In this document: positions 1-7,053 of the stretch, in pieces | Position numbering within the stretch: position 1 is the first letter of the stretch | Layout of the letters: each line of letters begins with the position of its first letter | NCBI GenBank assembly: GCA_964428205.1 | Contig: CAYRXE010000014.1 | Span: 1 to 20,527 of the forward strand | Source: CAYRXE01 sp964428205 | Lineage (GTDB): Bacteria; Patescibacteriota; Gracilibacteria; Peribacterales; Peribacteraceae | Direction: 5' to 3' | Length of the DNA stretch: 20,527 bases | Made by a program: the position numbers and the translations under genes | The notes under the pieces: model-generated | The model's database searches: none | The model's input: the letters and a program-made list of their open reading frames with translations, nothing else | Told to the model about the DNA's origin: nothing

Positions 1-59
1 ACTTTTGTTTCTGTCAACGTTCTGGTAGAACGAGGGTTGTTCTTCCCCCAGGTCCTCAC

Positions 60-1163
60 ATGCCTACGACGCTCTCCGCCTCCTCCTCGGCACAATCTCC
101 AACGGGAAGTGCGCCTCTCTCAGTAAATCTGCAAGAGTTGCTCTCAACACTGTTTATGGTGTTGACCGAAAAGGAAGTCACCGTCGTGAAGAAGCGTTTC
201 GCTCTCATGGGTCAGCCCAAGCAGACGCTGGAGAAGATTGGTAAACAATTTAAGGTTACGCGCGAGCGCATTCGTCAGATCGAAAGTATTGCTCTCAGCA
301 AGCTCCGCCGCACCGTACGTACGACGCGTCTTGATGAGGTCAATGAAGTCGCCAAGTCCCTCCTGCGCGTGCACGGAGGCATCATGCGTGAAGAAGATCT
401 TATCTCTGCAGTGCTTAAGCGTATTCAGAACGCGACATCCGTAGACGGTTCTGTCCTTCGCCTCTCTTTCTCCATCGATGCCGAGATGAGCTGCACCGGC
501 CGCAGCCAGACGTTTGTCCCCTTCTGGAGGCTTGCGTCCCTTTCTGCTGACGATGTCTCTCTGATCATCGATAACGTGGTCAAGATCCTCCGCAAGCGCA
601 AGACGTGTATGAAGCAGGACGAACTCGTCTCTGCTATTCAGGCTATGAACCTGTTCAAGGATCGCATTCCTTCCCGCGAACTCATCCAGAGCTGCCTCAA
701 AGTCGACGAGCGTCTCCGCGAAATCGACGAAGGTTGGGGTCTTACCGAGTGGCGCTTCGTTCGTCCTCGTTCCATCCGCGACAAAGTCGAGATTATCCTC
801 AAGAAGACGGGTCAGCCTCTCCACTTCATGGAGATTGCCAACAAGATCCGCGAAGCTCGCTTCGACCACAAGAACGTCACCGTCCAGGCAGTGCACAACG
901 AACTCATCCGCTATCCACAGTTCGTCCTCGTTGGTCGTGGTCTCTACGCCCTCAAGGAATGGGGTTACGAGCCAGGCACGGTTGCCGATGTTATCGAGAA
1001 GATCCTTAAGGAAAAGGGTCCCCTCTCCAAGAAAGAGATCATCAGCGAAGTGGGCAAGCAGCGCACCGTCAAAGTGGGAACGATCTCCCTCAACCTCCAG
1101 AAGATGCCGTACTTCGTCCGTGTGGGTCGCGCTGTGTACGCGTTTGAGCCAAGTAAGAAATAA
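60..1163 (+). CDS. Sigma-70 region 4 protein with HARE-type winged-helix repeats
   Basis: Predicted transcription regulator of 367 aa. After a Ser/Thr-rich N-terminus of about 20 residues, residues 30-88 look like sigma-70 region 4: an LTEKEV start, then the -35-binding helix-turn-helix LEKIGKQFKVTRERIRQIE (58-76). There is no region 2, so it cannot act as an ordinary sigma factor by itself. The rest looks like tandem winged-helix units at about 92-160, 166-232, 238-304 and 307-364. The third (PLHFMEIANKI ... VHNELIRYPQFVLVGRGLYAL) has the form of a HARE-HTH domain, the fold of the RNA polymerase delta subunit. HARE-HTH fusions to sigma-4-like domains are known from family surveys; the exact role here is inferred. 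The start at 60 has only a weak AGG upstream. A poor promoter candidate (TTTTGT, 17 nt, TAGAAC) ends at 31. An intrinsic terminator follows the stop. Confidence 0.8.
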   Translation: MPTTLSASSSAQSPTGSAPLSVNLQELLSTLFMVLTEKEVTVVKKRFALMGQPKQTLEKIGKQFKVTRERIRQIESIALSKLRRTVRTTRLDEVNEVAKSLLRVHGGIMREEDLISAVLKRIQNATSVDGSVLRLSFSIDAEMSCTGRSQTFVPFWRLASLSADDVSLIIDNVVKILRKRKTCMKQDELVSAIQAMNLFKDRIPSRELIQSCLKVDERLREIDEGWGLTEWRFVRPRSIRDKVEIILKKTGQPLHFMEIANKIREARFDHKNVTVQAVHNELIRYPQFVLVGRGLYALKEWGYEPGTVADVIEKILKEKGPLSKKEIISEVGKQRTVKVGTISLNLQKMPYFVRVGRAVYAFEPSKK

Positions 1164-1186
1164 TCCACCTAACTCTGATTTTGATC

Positions 1187-1209
1187 ACGCGGGCGCAAGC
1201 CCGCGTTTT
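1187..1209 (+). terminator. Intrinsic terminator after the sigma-4/HARE gene
   Basis: An 8-bp GC-rich stem, ACGCGGGC/GCCCGCGT, closes on a GCAA tetraloop and runs into TTTT. It lies 23 bases after the stop codon and separates this gene from the next transcription unit. Confidence 0.85.
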
Positions 1210-1215
1210 CGATGA

Positions 1216-1243
1216 TGGACAAAACAAAAAACAGTTCTAGGAT
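1216..1243 (+). promoter_or_regulatory. Promoter candidate for the 177-aa gene
   Basis: TGGACA (1216-1221, one mismatch to TTGACA), a 16-nt A-rich spacer and TAGGAT (1238-1243). It sits directly after a terminator, where a new promoter is expected. The leader to the ATG at 1298 would be near 48 nt, and this gene does have a Shine-Dalgarno. Confidence 0.5.
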
Positions 1244-1297
1244 CGTCGCACATTTCGTTCCTTGTCACCTCTCCTCCTTTTTCATAAGGGCCTCAAA

Positions 1298-1831
1298 ATG
1301 GTTCTGAAGTGGTATCGCGGCAATCCGAAGGAGTTAACTCCTCATATCGTTGCTCAGAATTTTTGTTTGATCGTGCTGCCTGGCGAGCGTATCCAAACGC
1401 ATTGCCAGAGTGGTGAGTATCTTGCTCGAAAGGGCGATGATATCTCGCTTGTTCCCAAGTCGGCAGTTCATGCAATTTTTCTTCCACGAGTGAAGTACGG
1501 CGAACTGTCTGACTACGCAGCTTTTATGGAGCGCCCTCAGCCAGTGATTGATGTCCTCGCTGATTTGGCGTTGTACTCGGAAGACAACAATTGTCTCCCC
1601 TCCGAAGCTAGTCGACAGCGCGCTCTCATGCTCGCTTGGAAACAGCTTCCTATTTGGGAGCAGTCAAATAAGCGGCCGAAAGATCCGAATCCGGGTTGGT
1701 GGGCTGACTACACTGCATGGGCCGACAAGCTCTTGCACGACACGCAGAGTCTGCTTGCGACAATTAAAGTCGCGCCAGTACCTGGCATCGCGCGGGAAAA
1801 ACGGTCGAGGCGACTTGTTCGTCATTGGTAA
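1298..1831 (+). CDS. Hypothetical protein, 177 aa
   Basis: I do not recognise a family. The protein begins MVLKWYRGNPKELTPH, has no signal peptide or membrane segment, and is rich in Trp (for example PNPGWWADYTAWADK) with a basic C-terminus (REKRSRRLVRHW). An upstream in-frame TTG at 1262 would add 12 residues. I prefer the ATG at 1298 because AAGGG (1286-1290) sits 7 nt before it, one of the few clear Shine-Dalgarno sites in the window. It is monocistronic, with a terminator on each side. Codon use looks slightly less biased than in neighbouring housekeeping genes, which could reflect low expression. The coding call rests on the uninterrupted frame, the ribosome binding site and the flanking signals. 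Confidence 0.65.
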   Translation: MVLKWYRGNPKELTPHIVAQNFCLIVLPGERIQTHCQSGEYLARKGDDISLVPKSAVHAIFLPRVKYGELSDYAAFMERPQPVIDVLADLALYSEDNNCLPSEASRQRALMLAWKQLPIWEQSNKRPKDPNPGWWADYTAWADKLLHDTQSLLATIKVAPVPGIAREKRSRRLVRHW

Positions 1832-1846
1832 TTGGAGCGAAATCCT

Positions 1847-1879
1847 GCCAGCCCCCTCGGTATCGGGGCTGGCGTTTTT
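1847..1879 (+). terminator. Intrinsic terminator after the 177-aa gene
   Basis: A perfect 9-bp stem GCCAGCCCC/GGGGCTGGC (1847-1855 with 1865-1873) with a 9-nt loop, followed by GTTTTTC. It begins 16 bases after the stop codon. Confidence 0.9.
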
Positions 1880-1893
1880 CTTTGCCTTTCCCT

Positions 1894-1922
1894 CTGCCTT
1901 GCCATCTTTCGTGGTGTACACT
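1894..1922 (+). promoter_or_regulatory. Promoter candidate for the Cys-motif membrane protein, leaderless type
   Basis: TACACT (1917-1922) ends 8 nt before the ATG at 1931. A weak -35 candidate, CTGCCT (1894-1899), lies 17 nt upstream. The preceding terminator means transcription must restart here, and no Shine-Dalgarno precedes the ATG. Confidence 0.55.
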
Positions 1923-1930
1923 GCCTCGGC

Positions 1931-2836
1931 ATGTTCGAAAACCTCACGAAACAACACAAGATCGCGCTCGGGGCCGTTGGTGCCGTACTGCTTATTGCTA
2001 TCGGCTTTTCGCTCACGGGCGGCTGGCAGCGCACCATGACCATCCCCACAGGGCCTCAGGTCGTGCATGCGGTCATCACGACAGCTCCCATTTCGCTCGA
2101 TCGCCGTGGCACGCACATGCTCATGACGGGCGGCACGCTCTTCGCCTTTGCCGAAAGCAGCACCGTGAACTTGCGCTCGTTCGAAGGGCAGACGGTTGAG
2201 TTGCAAGGTACGTACGAACGCAACATTCGCCTGAGCGATCTCCCGGTGCTCGTGGTCACGGCTGCCAAAGGCAACCAGCCTGAGTGGAAGAAGTGGATCA
2301 TCACGGGGCTTGGTCTCGAAATCGAAACGCCCAAAGAGTGGAAGGTCACAAAGACTGCCAGTGGTGCCGACTTTACATCCTCTGATGCTGAGCATCCTGT
2401 CTTAAGCATTCACCTCACGCCTTTACTTGAAACACAGTTCCAGTCCGGTGATAAGCGCACGGTCGAAGGTCGTCGCGCGTTTGTGTCCGGTGATGGTGGA
2501 GTGGTGCTCCTCGGCGTTGATCGTGGTTCCACGACCGACATTGCTCAGCATAAGCGCCTCATGGCCTTCACGTTCGATCTCGGCGCCTTGGGTGACGATG
2601 CCACGGCCATGGAGAGCTTCGAGCGCATCATCCGCTCCATCCGCCTTGGGTTCTTGTCTGATTCCTCTGCATCGTCCACAAGCCGCAGCACGTACGGCAC
2701 GCCAAGCTCACCTTCTTCGAGCGGTGTTGGAGTCGGTTCCCCGTGTGGTGGCGAAGCGGGAGTGCTGTGTCCTCCTGGCTTGTACTGCGAAATCACGGAT
2801 CGTGATTTGAACATCGGGAAGTGCGCGAGGCTGTAG
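1931..2836 (+). CDS. Membrane-anchored hypothetical protein with C-terminal Cys-rich motif
   Basis: A 301-aa protein predicted to sit outside the cytoplasmic membrane. A short positive N-terminus is followed by one hydrophobic helix (about residues 11-29, IALGAVGAVLLIAIGFSL) with no lipobox. Residues 40-245 form an extracytoplasmic region of unknown fold, including LEIETPKEWKV, a phrase resembling surface proteins that carry a soluble domain behind one anchor. A Ser/Thr/Gly linker (about 246-268) leads to CGGEAGVLCPPGLYC and a final Cys near GKCARL. This C-G-G-x-x-G-x-x-C-P-x-G-x-x-C pattern recurs at the ends of many secreted bacterial proteins and probably forms a small disulfide knot. The open frame continues back through the upstream terminator, so the ATG at 1931 is the only sensible start. 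Its substrate or partner is unknown. Confidence 0.75.
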   Translation: MFENLTKQHKIALGAVGAVLLIAIGFSLTGGWQRTMTIPTGPQVVHAVITTAPISLDRRGTHMLMTGGTLFAFAESSTVNLRSFEGQTVELQGTYERNIRLSDLPVLVVTAAKGNQPEWKKWIITGLGLEIETPKEWKVTKTASGADFTSSDAEHPVLSIHLTPLLETQFQSGDKRTVEGRRAFVSGDGGVVLLGVDRGSTTDIAQHKRLMAFTFDLGALGDDATAMESFERIIRSIRLGFLSDSSASSTSRSTYGTPSSPSSSGVGVGSPCGGEAGVLCPPGLYCEITDRDLNIGKCARL

Positions 2837-2856
2837 GTTCTTGGGCAGGCAAGAAC
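2837..2856. repeat. Perfect 7-bp inverted repeat after the Cys-motif gene
   Basis: GTTCTTG and CAAGAAC flank the 6-nt loop GGCAGG, immediately after the TAG stop. No T-run follows, so it is not a classic intrinsic terminator. It could protect the 3' end or terminate weakly. Confidence 0.5.
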
Positions 2857-2919
2857 GAGTAATTCTGATGGGTGTACGATCAAACACCAACATTTTTCCG
2901 CAGGCGCAAGAGCAAGAAA

Positions 2920-2947
2920 TTGACCCAGTGTTTTCCTGATCTACTCT
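2920..2947 (+). promoter_or_regulatory. Promoter candidate upstream of recA
   Basis: TTGACC (2920-2925), a 16-nt spacer and TACTCT (2942-2947). The leader to recA would be about 60 nt and is pyrimidine-rich just before the ATG. I see no LexA/SOS-type palindrome here. Confidence 0.4.
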
Positions 2948-3013
2948 GGGTGCACATTCGTTCACTATTACTTGTGACCGATCCACTCCCCACTTTCCTT
3001 CTCACCTTCTACT

Positions 3014-4123
3014 ATGGCTAAGACTTCTTCCTCTACTTCCACTGTTATGGATCCCGTCACAACCAATACCACGAAACAGAAAGCTCCCAAGCAAGATGCT
3101 GCGGATAACGTTCGCATTGATGCTATCAAGAACGCACTCAGTCAGATCAAAAAGAAATACGGTGACGGAGCCATTATGAGCATGAGTGATCAGGTGAATT
3201 CTCAGATTGAGCGTTTCTCTTCTGGCTCACTCGGTTTGGATATCGCCCTTGGTGGCGGAGTTCCAAAGGGACGCATCATCGAAATCTACGGACCAGAAAG
3301 TTCCGGTAAGACGACCATGGCTCTCCACTCCATCGCTCAGGTGCAAAAAGCCGGCGGTCGCGCTGCGTTCATCGACGCTGAGCATGCCTTGGATGTGCAG
3401 TACGCAAAGAAGATTGGTGTGAACATCGACGAGCTCCTCGTCTCGCAACCAGACAACGGTGAACAGGCTCTCGAAATTTGCGAAACACTTGTACGCAGCG
3501 GAGCTATTGACGTTATTGTCGTCGACTCTGTTGCTGCACTCACTCCTCAGGCCGAAATCGACGGCATGATGGGCGACAGTCACATGGGTCTACAGGCTCG
3601 CTTGATGAGCCAGGCTCTCCGCAAACTTACGTCCATTATCTCCAAGACCAACTGCTCCGTGATCTTCATCAACCAGATCCGCATGAAGATCGGCATCATG
3701 TTCGGTAACCCAGAGACCACCACGGGAGGTAACGCTCTCAAGTTCTATGCTTCTCTGCGCTTGGACGTTCGTCGCATCGACAAGGTGCTCGATAAAGCTC
3801 TCAAAGGAACCGAGGATGCGCCAAGTGACGGTAATGACATCATTGGTAACCGCACGCGCGTGAAGGTGGTCAAAAACAAGGTCGCTCCACCGTTCCGCCA
3901 GGCAGAATTCGATATCCTCTACGCCTCCGGTATCAGCAAAGAGGGCGAGATTCTTGATCTCGGTGTCAAATATGGCGTCCTCGAGAAGTCCGGTACCTAC
4001 TTCCGCTACGGTGAGGAAACACTTGGCCAGGGCCGCGAGACAGCACGCTTGTTCCTCATGCAGAACCCTAAGATCTCCGAAAAAATTGGTCAGGAAATCA
4101 TCTCGGCAGCGCTGGTAGATTGA
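3014..4123 (+). CDS. recA: Recombinase RecA
   Basis: RecA is the ATP-dependent strand-exchange protein of homologous recombination and the trigger of SOS induction where that exists. The 369-aa product has a Ser/Thr/Lys-rich N-terminal extension of about 30 residues, then the N-terminal helix (IDAIKNALSQIKKKYG). The Walker A motif is GPESSGKT (93-100), followed by FIDAEHALD, the Walker B strand VIVVDSVAALTP, loop 1 (DSHMGLQARLMSQALRKL), and loop 2 with NQIRMKIGIMFGNPETTTGG. The C-terminal region keeps RVKVVKNKVAPPFRQAEFDI. Between LDVRRID and GNRTRVKV it is longer than typical RecA by roughly 15 residues. The stop is TGA. No Shine-Dalgarno is visible before the ATG. The downstream gene is dnaB, after a structured spacer. 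Confidence 0.97.
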   Translation: MAKTSSSTSTVMDPVTTNTTKQKAPKQDAADNVRIDAIKNALSQIKKKYGDGAIMSMSDQVNSQIERFSSGSLGLDIALGGGVPKGRIIEIYGPESSGKTTMALHSIAQVQKAGGRAAFIDAEHALDVQYAKKIGVNIDELLVSQPDNGEQALEICETLVRSGAIDVIVVDSVAALTPQAEIDGMMGDSHMGLQARLMSQALRKLTSIISKTNCSVIFINQIRMKIGIMFGNPETTTGGNALKFYASLRLDVRRIDKVLDKALKGTEDAPSDGNDIIGNRTRVKVVKNKVAPPFRQAEFDILYASGISKEGEILDLGVKYGVLEKSGTYFRYGEETLGQGRETARLFLMQNPKISEKIGQEIISAALVD

Positions 4124-4131
4124 TCTTTCCT

Positions 4132-4204
4132 CTTTCCACAAGTTTTCCACATTCCATCCCCGTTCAGACTTCACATTGTGTGAGTCAGCGGGGATTGTGG
4201 ATAT
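4132..4204. other. Compound hairpin with DnaA-box-like sites between recA and dnaB
   Basis: Bases 4147-4200 fold as nested stems: outer CCACA/TGTGG, middle ATCCCCG/CGGGGAT (4156-4162 with 4189-4195), and inner GACT-CACA/TGTG-AGTC around a TTG loop with one bulged T. No T-run follows. CTTTCCACA (4132-4140), TTTTCCACA (4143-4151) and TGTGGATAT (4196-4204) each resemble the DnaA box TTATCCACA or its complement. The last two overlap the outer stem arms. It could be a recA transcript end, a regulatory hairpin before dnaB, or a DnaA-binding site. The structure is clear; its function is not. Confidence 0.55.
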
Positions 4205-4223
4205 TCCGCGAGACCTTTTGTGC

Positions 4224-4252
4224 CTGACGTGAGAGACTACTAACCGTAGACT
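4224..4252 (+). promoter_or_regulatory. Promoter candidate for dnaB
   Basis: CTGACG (4224-4229), a 17-nt spacer and TAGACT (4247-4252). The ATG at 4265 is 12 nt further on, giving a leader of only a few bases. The hairpin at 4147-4200 lies just upstream. Confidence 0.5.
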
Positions 4253-4264
4253 TTGCATCCACTC

Positions 4265-5662
4265 ATGAGTCCAACACCCGCTACTGCACAGGCGAACCAA
4301 GCCTTCCTCGAAGGACAGCCACACAGCACGGATGCTGAACGTACTGTCTTGGGAGCAATCCTCCTCGACCCCGAAGCCATCATCAAAGTGAGCGATCTCC
4401 TCAAAGCTGAGGATTTTTACGATCCCGTGCACAGGCTCATCTACCAAGCAGTCTTGGAATTGCATGAGCGCCATGAGGTGATCGACTTCGTGACGGTCTC
4501 AAGCAAGCTTTCGGATAGTAAGCACGTGCAGCAGGTGGGTGGTACGGCATTCCTCGCTGAGCTCGCGTCGTCTGTGCCTACGTCTTCGCACGTCTACCAG
4601 TACGGTCAGATTGTTAAAACGAAGGCAGTCCATCGTCGCGTCATCGATGCAGGTCAGAAAATCACGGGACTTGGCTACGAAGTGGGTAAGCCTGTTGGAG
4701 AATTGCTCGATCAGGTGGAGAAGACAGTCTTCGAAATTACGAACACATTCATCAAAGAGAAATTCATTCACATCCGCGAAGTCCTCGATGCTCGTTACGA
4801 AAAGTTCGCCGAAATGCACGAATCCAAGGACGACACGACCGTAAAGGGAGTCCCCAGTGGCTACGCTGGCTTGGATCAAAAGCTTTCTGGTTTCCAGCCA
4901 AGCGACTTGATCGTCCTCGCTGGTCGCCCGTCCATGGGTAAGACCGCTCTTGCTCTTGGTATTGCGCAAAACGCTGCCATTCGTCACCGCAAGTCTGTTG
5001 GCATCTTCTCCCTCGAAATGAGTAAGGAGCAGCTCGTGGACCGTTTGTTTGCGTCCATGCTTGGCGTCGATAGCTGGAAGCTCCAGCGCGGTAAGCTCGA
5101 CGACTCTGACTTCCAGAACATGGGTCCGATCATGGACGAATTAAGCAAAGCAAACATCTTCATCGACGACTCGGTTGCATCGTCTCTCCCAGAGCTTCGT
5201 GCGAAAGCTCGTCGTCTGCAAATGGAACACGGTTTGGATCTGATCGTGATCGACTACTTGCAGCTCATGAGCACGGGTAACGACCACTACGTGGGTAATC
5301 GCGTGCAAGAAATCTCCGAAATCTCTCGTTCGCTCAAGCAGATTGGTCGTGAGCTTCGCGTGCCGATCATCGCGCTTTCTCAGCTCTCTCGCGCGGTCGA
5401 AAACCGTCCCGGAAATATTCCGCAGCTCAGTGACCTTCGTGACTCCGGTTCCATTGAACAAGATGCTGACGTGGTGCTCATGATGTATCGCGAAGATTAC
5501 TACGAAGAAGATAGTGATCGTCCTGGTCTTACCGACATCTACGTGCGCAAGCATCGTAACGGTCCGACCGGTCGCGTGGAGCTCATGTTCAAAAAGGAAC
5601 AAATGCGCTTTTACGATGTGGACAAAGCCCACAGCAAAGCCAGACCTGGAGATGATGAGTAA
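4265..5662 (+). CDS. dnaB: Replicative DNA helicase DnaB
   Basis: Hexameric helicase that unwinds DNA at the replication fork and recruits primase. The 465-aa product has the N-terminal DnaB domain (about 20-125: ERTVLGAILLDPEAI ... DFYDPVHRLIYQAVLEL), a linker region (130-190) and the RecA-like ATPase. That domain contains Walker A GRPSMGKTA (220-228), FSLEMSKEQLVDRL, Walker B LDLIVIDYLQLM, VPIIALSQLSRAVENR, and the DLRDSGSIEQDADVVLMMYREDYY segment with its arginine-finger neighbourhood. I chose the ATG at 4265 over an in-frame TTG at 4253 because the TTG directly abuts the predicted -10 box. A DciA-like candidate loader is encoded at 14785. mraY follows after 22 nt. Confidence 0.96.
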   Translation: MSPTPATAQANQAFLEGQPHSTDAERTVLGAILLDPEAIIKVSDLLKAEDFYDPVHRLIYQAVLELHERHEVIDFVTVSSKLSDSKHVQQVGGTAFLAELASSVPTSSHVYQYGQIVKTKAVHRRVIDAGQKITGLGYEVGKPVGELLDQVEKTVFEITNTFIKEKFIHIREVLDARYEKFAEMHESKDDTTVKGVPSGYAGLDQKLSGFQPSDLIVLAGRPSMGKTALALGIAQNAAIRHRKSVGIFSLEMSKEQLVDRLFASMLGVDSWKLQRGKLDDSDFQNMGPIMDELSKANIFIDDSVASSLPELRAKARRLQMEHGLDLIVIDYLQLMSTGNDHYVGNRVQEISEISRSLKQIGRELRVPIIALSQLSRAVENRPGNIPQLSDLRDSGSIEQDADVVLMMYREDYYEEDSDRPGLTDIYVRKHRNGPTGRVELMFKKEQMRFYDVDKAHSKARPGDDE

Positions 5663-5675
5663 CCTGGAGTAGGCT
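5647..5675 (+). promoter_or_regulatory. Promoter candidate for mraY, leaderless type
   Basis: TGGAGA (5647-5652, inside the end of dnaB), a 17-nt spacer and TAGGCT (5670-5675), ending 9 nt before the mraY ATG. Read-through from dnaB is also possible. Confidence 0.4.
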
Positions 5676-5684
5676 TTAGGGCCT

Positions 5685-7043
5685 ATGAATCCTCTGACTA
5701 CTGCTCCTCTCTTGGTCCGTCCGGAAATCAGTCTCGCAGCCATTTTGGGGTACGCGATGTTCGCGTTCTTCTTAGGGTTAGCGCTGACTCCGTGGTTCAT
5801 TACGTTCCTACGTAGAAATAGCCTTGGTAAGCAGCTGCGTGTGGAAACAGTAGATGGCCGAGATCCTTCGATCTTCCGCCAGTATCACGAGAAGAAGTTC
5901 GGTACGCCCACCATGGGAGGGTTACTCATTTGGGGATCGATCATTCTTGCCGTTCTCTTTTCGCGCGTGCTTTCGTACATGGGTCTTGTCGAGAACTCCC
6001 TCCTGCAGCGCGGACAAGTGTACGTGCCGCTGTTTGTGCTCTTTACCATGGGTCTCCTTGGCGCCCTCGATGACTACCTCAATATCGTGAGTGGCAGCCC
6101 CGAAAAAACGAACGATGCCATGCCGACCATCAAACGCTTGTCGCTCCTTGGTGGATTTTTGGCTCTCCTTGCTGTGCTCGGACTCTTCCTCTCCGGAGGC
6201 TTCACCTTCCAGCTTTCGAACACGGGCAAGATCACGCTCGTGGCCGTCATCGCGATCTTCCTCGCGATTGTTCTCCTCATGCGCACGAGTGCCACTCTGC
6301 TCTTCCAGCGTTTGGTGTTGTCTCAAGGAAAAAAGAAAGGCCTTGGTGTGTGGCCAAAACTCACGTCGTTCTTCTTCATCTCGCTCATTGGTGCACTCTG
6401 GTTCTACGGAAAGCTCGGGTATGACTCCATCAACGTTCCCTTCTACGGCGATTTCCATTTGGGTCTTTGGTACATCCCCATTTTCATGTTCGTGCTCATT
6501 GGCACGGTCAATGCCGTGAACGTCACGGATGGGTTGGACGGCCTTGCTGGCGGTCTCCTCGTCATCGCCTTTGGTGGGTTCGGCGTTCTTGCGTATCTCC
6601 AGGGATTGCACGTACTTGCAGGTTTGTGTGCTGTCACGGTCGGCGCTATTGCGGCGTTCCTGTGGCACAACGTGCCGCCAGCACTCTTCTTCATGGGTGA
6701 TACCGGTGCACTTGCCCTTGGCGGGGCGCTCGCGGTCATAGCGTTTATGACCGATCAAGTATTACTGCTGCCGCTTCTTGGCTTTGTGTTCGTGATCGAA
6801 ATGCTTTCTGTGATCATCCAGCTCACGAGCAAGAAGTTCCGTGGCGGTAAAAAAGTCTTTAAGGCTGCGCCTATTCACCATCACTTCGAGGCACTCGAAT
6901 GGGGTGAGAGTAAAGTCACCATGAGGCTCTGGATCGTAGGAGCCATGGCAGCGGTCCTCGGTGTGATCATTGGTCTCGGTGGCATGAAAGAAGCCAAAAT
7001 CCCCGATACAACTCCTTCCGTTCTGGAAGCCCCTGCGCTATAG
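5685..7043 (+). CDS. mraY: Phospho-N-acetylmuramoyl-pentapeptide-transferase MraY, with an inserted membrane hairpin
   Basis: Integral membrane enzyme that moves phospho-MurNAc-pentapeptide from UDP to undecaprenyl phosphate, making lipid I of peptidoglycan. Family motifs are complete: KKFGTPTMGG (70-79), the catalytic aspartates in GALDDYLN (DD at 129-130), NAVNVTDGLDGLAGG (276-290), FMGDTGALALGG (336-347) and the APIHHHFE loop (395-402). At 452 aa it is much longer than the usual 320-360 aa. The excess is mostly one insertion at about 135-214, between DDYLNIV and KKKGLG. It carries two hydrophobic stretches (LLGGFLALLAVLGLFLSGG and ITLVAVIAIFLAIVLLM), an even number that would keep the topology. 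It lies alone between dnaB and gap, away from other mur genes. Confidence 0.95.
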   Translation: MNPLTTAPLLVRPEISLAAILGYAMFAFFLGLALTPWFITFLRRNSLGKQLRVETVDGRDPSIFRQYHEKKFGTPTMGGLLIWGSIILAVLFSRVLSYMGLVENSLLQRGQVYVPLFVLFTMGLLGALDDYLNIVSGSPEKTNDAMPTIKRLSLLGGFLALLAVLGLFLSGGFTFQLSNTGKITLVAVIAIFLAIVLLMRTSATLLFQRLVLSQGKKKGLGVWPKLTSFFFISLIGALWFYGKLGYDSINVPFYGDFHLGLWYIPIFMFVLIGTVNAVNVTDGLDGLAGGLLVIAFGGFGVLAYLQGLHVLAGLCAVTVGAIAAFLWHNVPPALFFMGDTGALALGGALAVIAFMTDQVLLLPLLGFVFVIEMLSVIIQLTSKKFRGGKKVFKAAPIHHHFEALEWGESKVTMRLWIVGAMAAVLGVIIGLGGMKEAKIPDTTPSVLEAPAL

Positions 7044-7044
7044 T
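7039..7044 (+). promoter_or_regulatory. -10 box for gap, overlapping the mraY stop codon
   Basis: TATAGT contains the TAG stop of mraY and ends 9 nt before the gap ATG. No good -35 is visible (TTCCGT at 17-nt spacing). There is no Shine-Dalgarno before gap. Confidence 0.5.
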
Positions 7045-7053
7045 CCTGGCCGC

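Noticed and set aside
144..896. Minus-strand ORF opposite the sigma-4/HARE gene
   Set aside because: The plus-strand frame has recognisable domains; the antisense one does not.
2837..3013. LexA/SOS operator before recA
   Set aside because: I found no palindrome of the known LexA types; the GTTCTTG/CAAGAAC repeat has the wrong orientation and spacing and sits at the upstream gene's stop.
4132..4204. Chromosomal replication origin
   Set aside because: Only three imperfect DnaA-box-like sites, no AT-rich unwinding region and no dnaA or dnaN nearby; kept only as a structured element.
3590..4474. Long minus-strand ORF opposite recA and dnaB
   Set aside because: It overlaps two certain housekeeping genes in antisense; composition follows from their codon bias.
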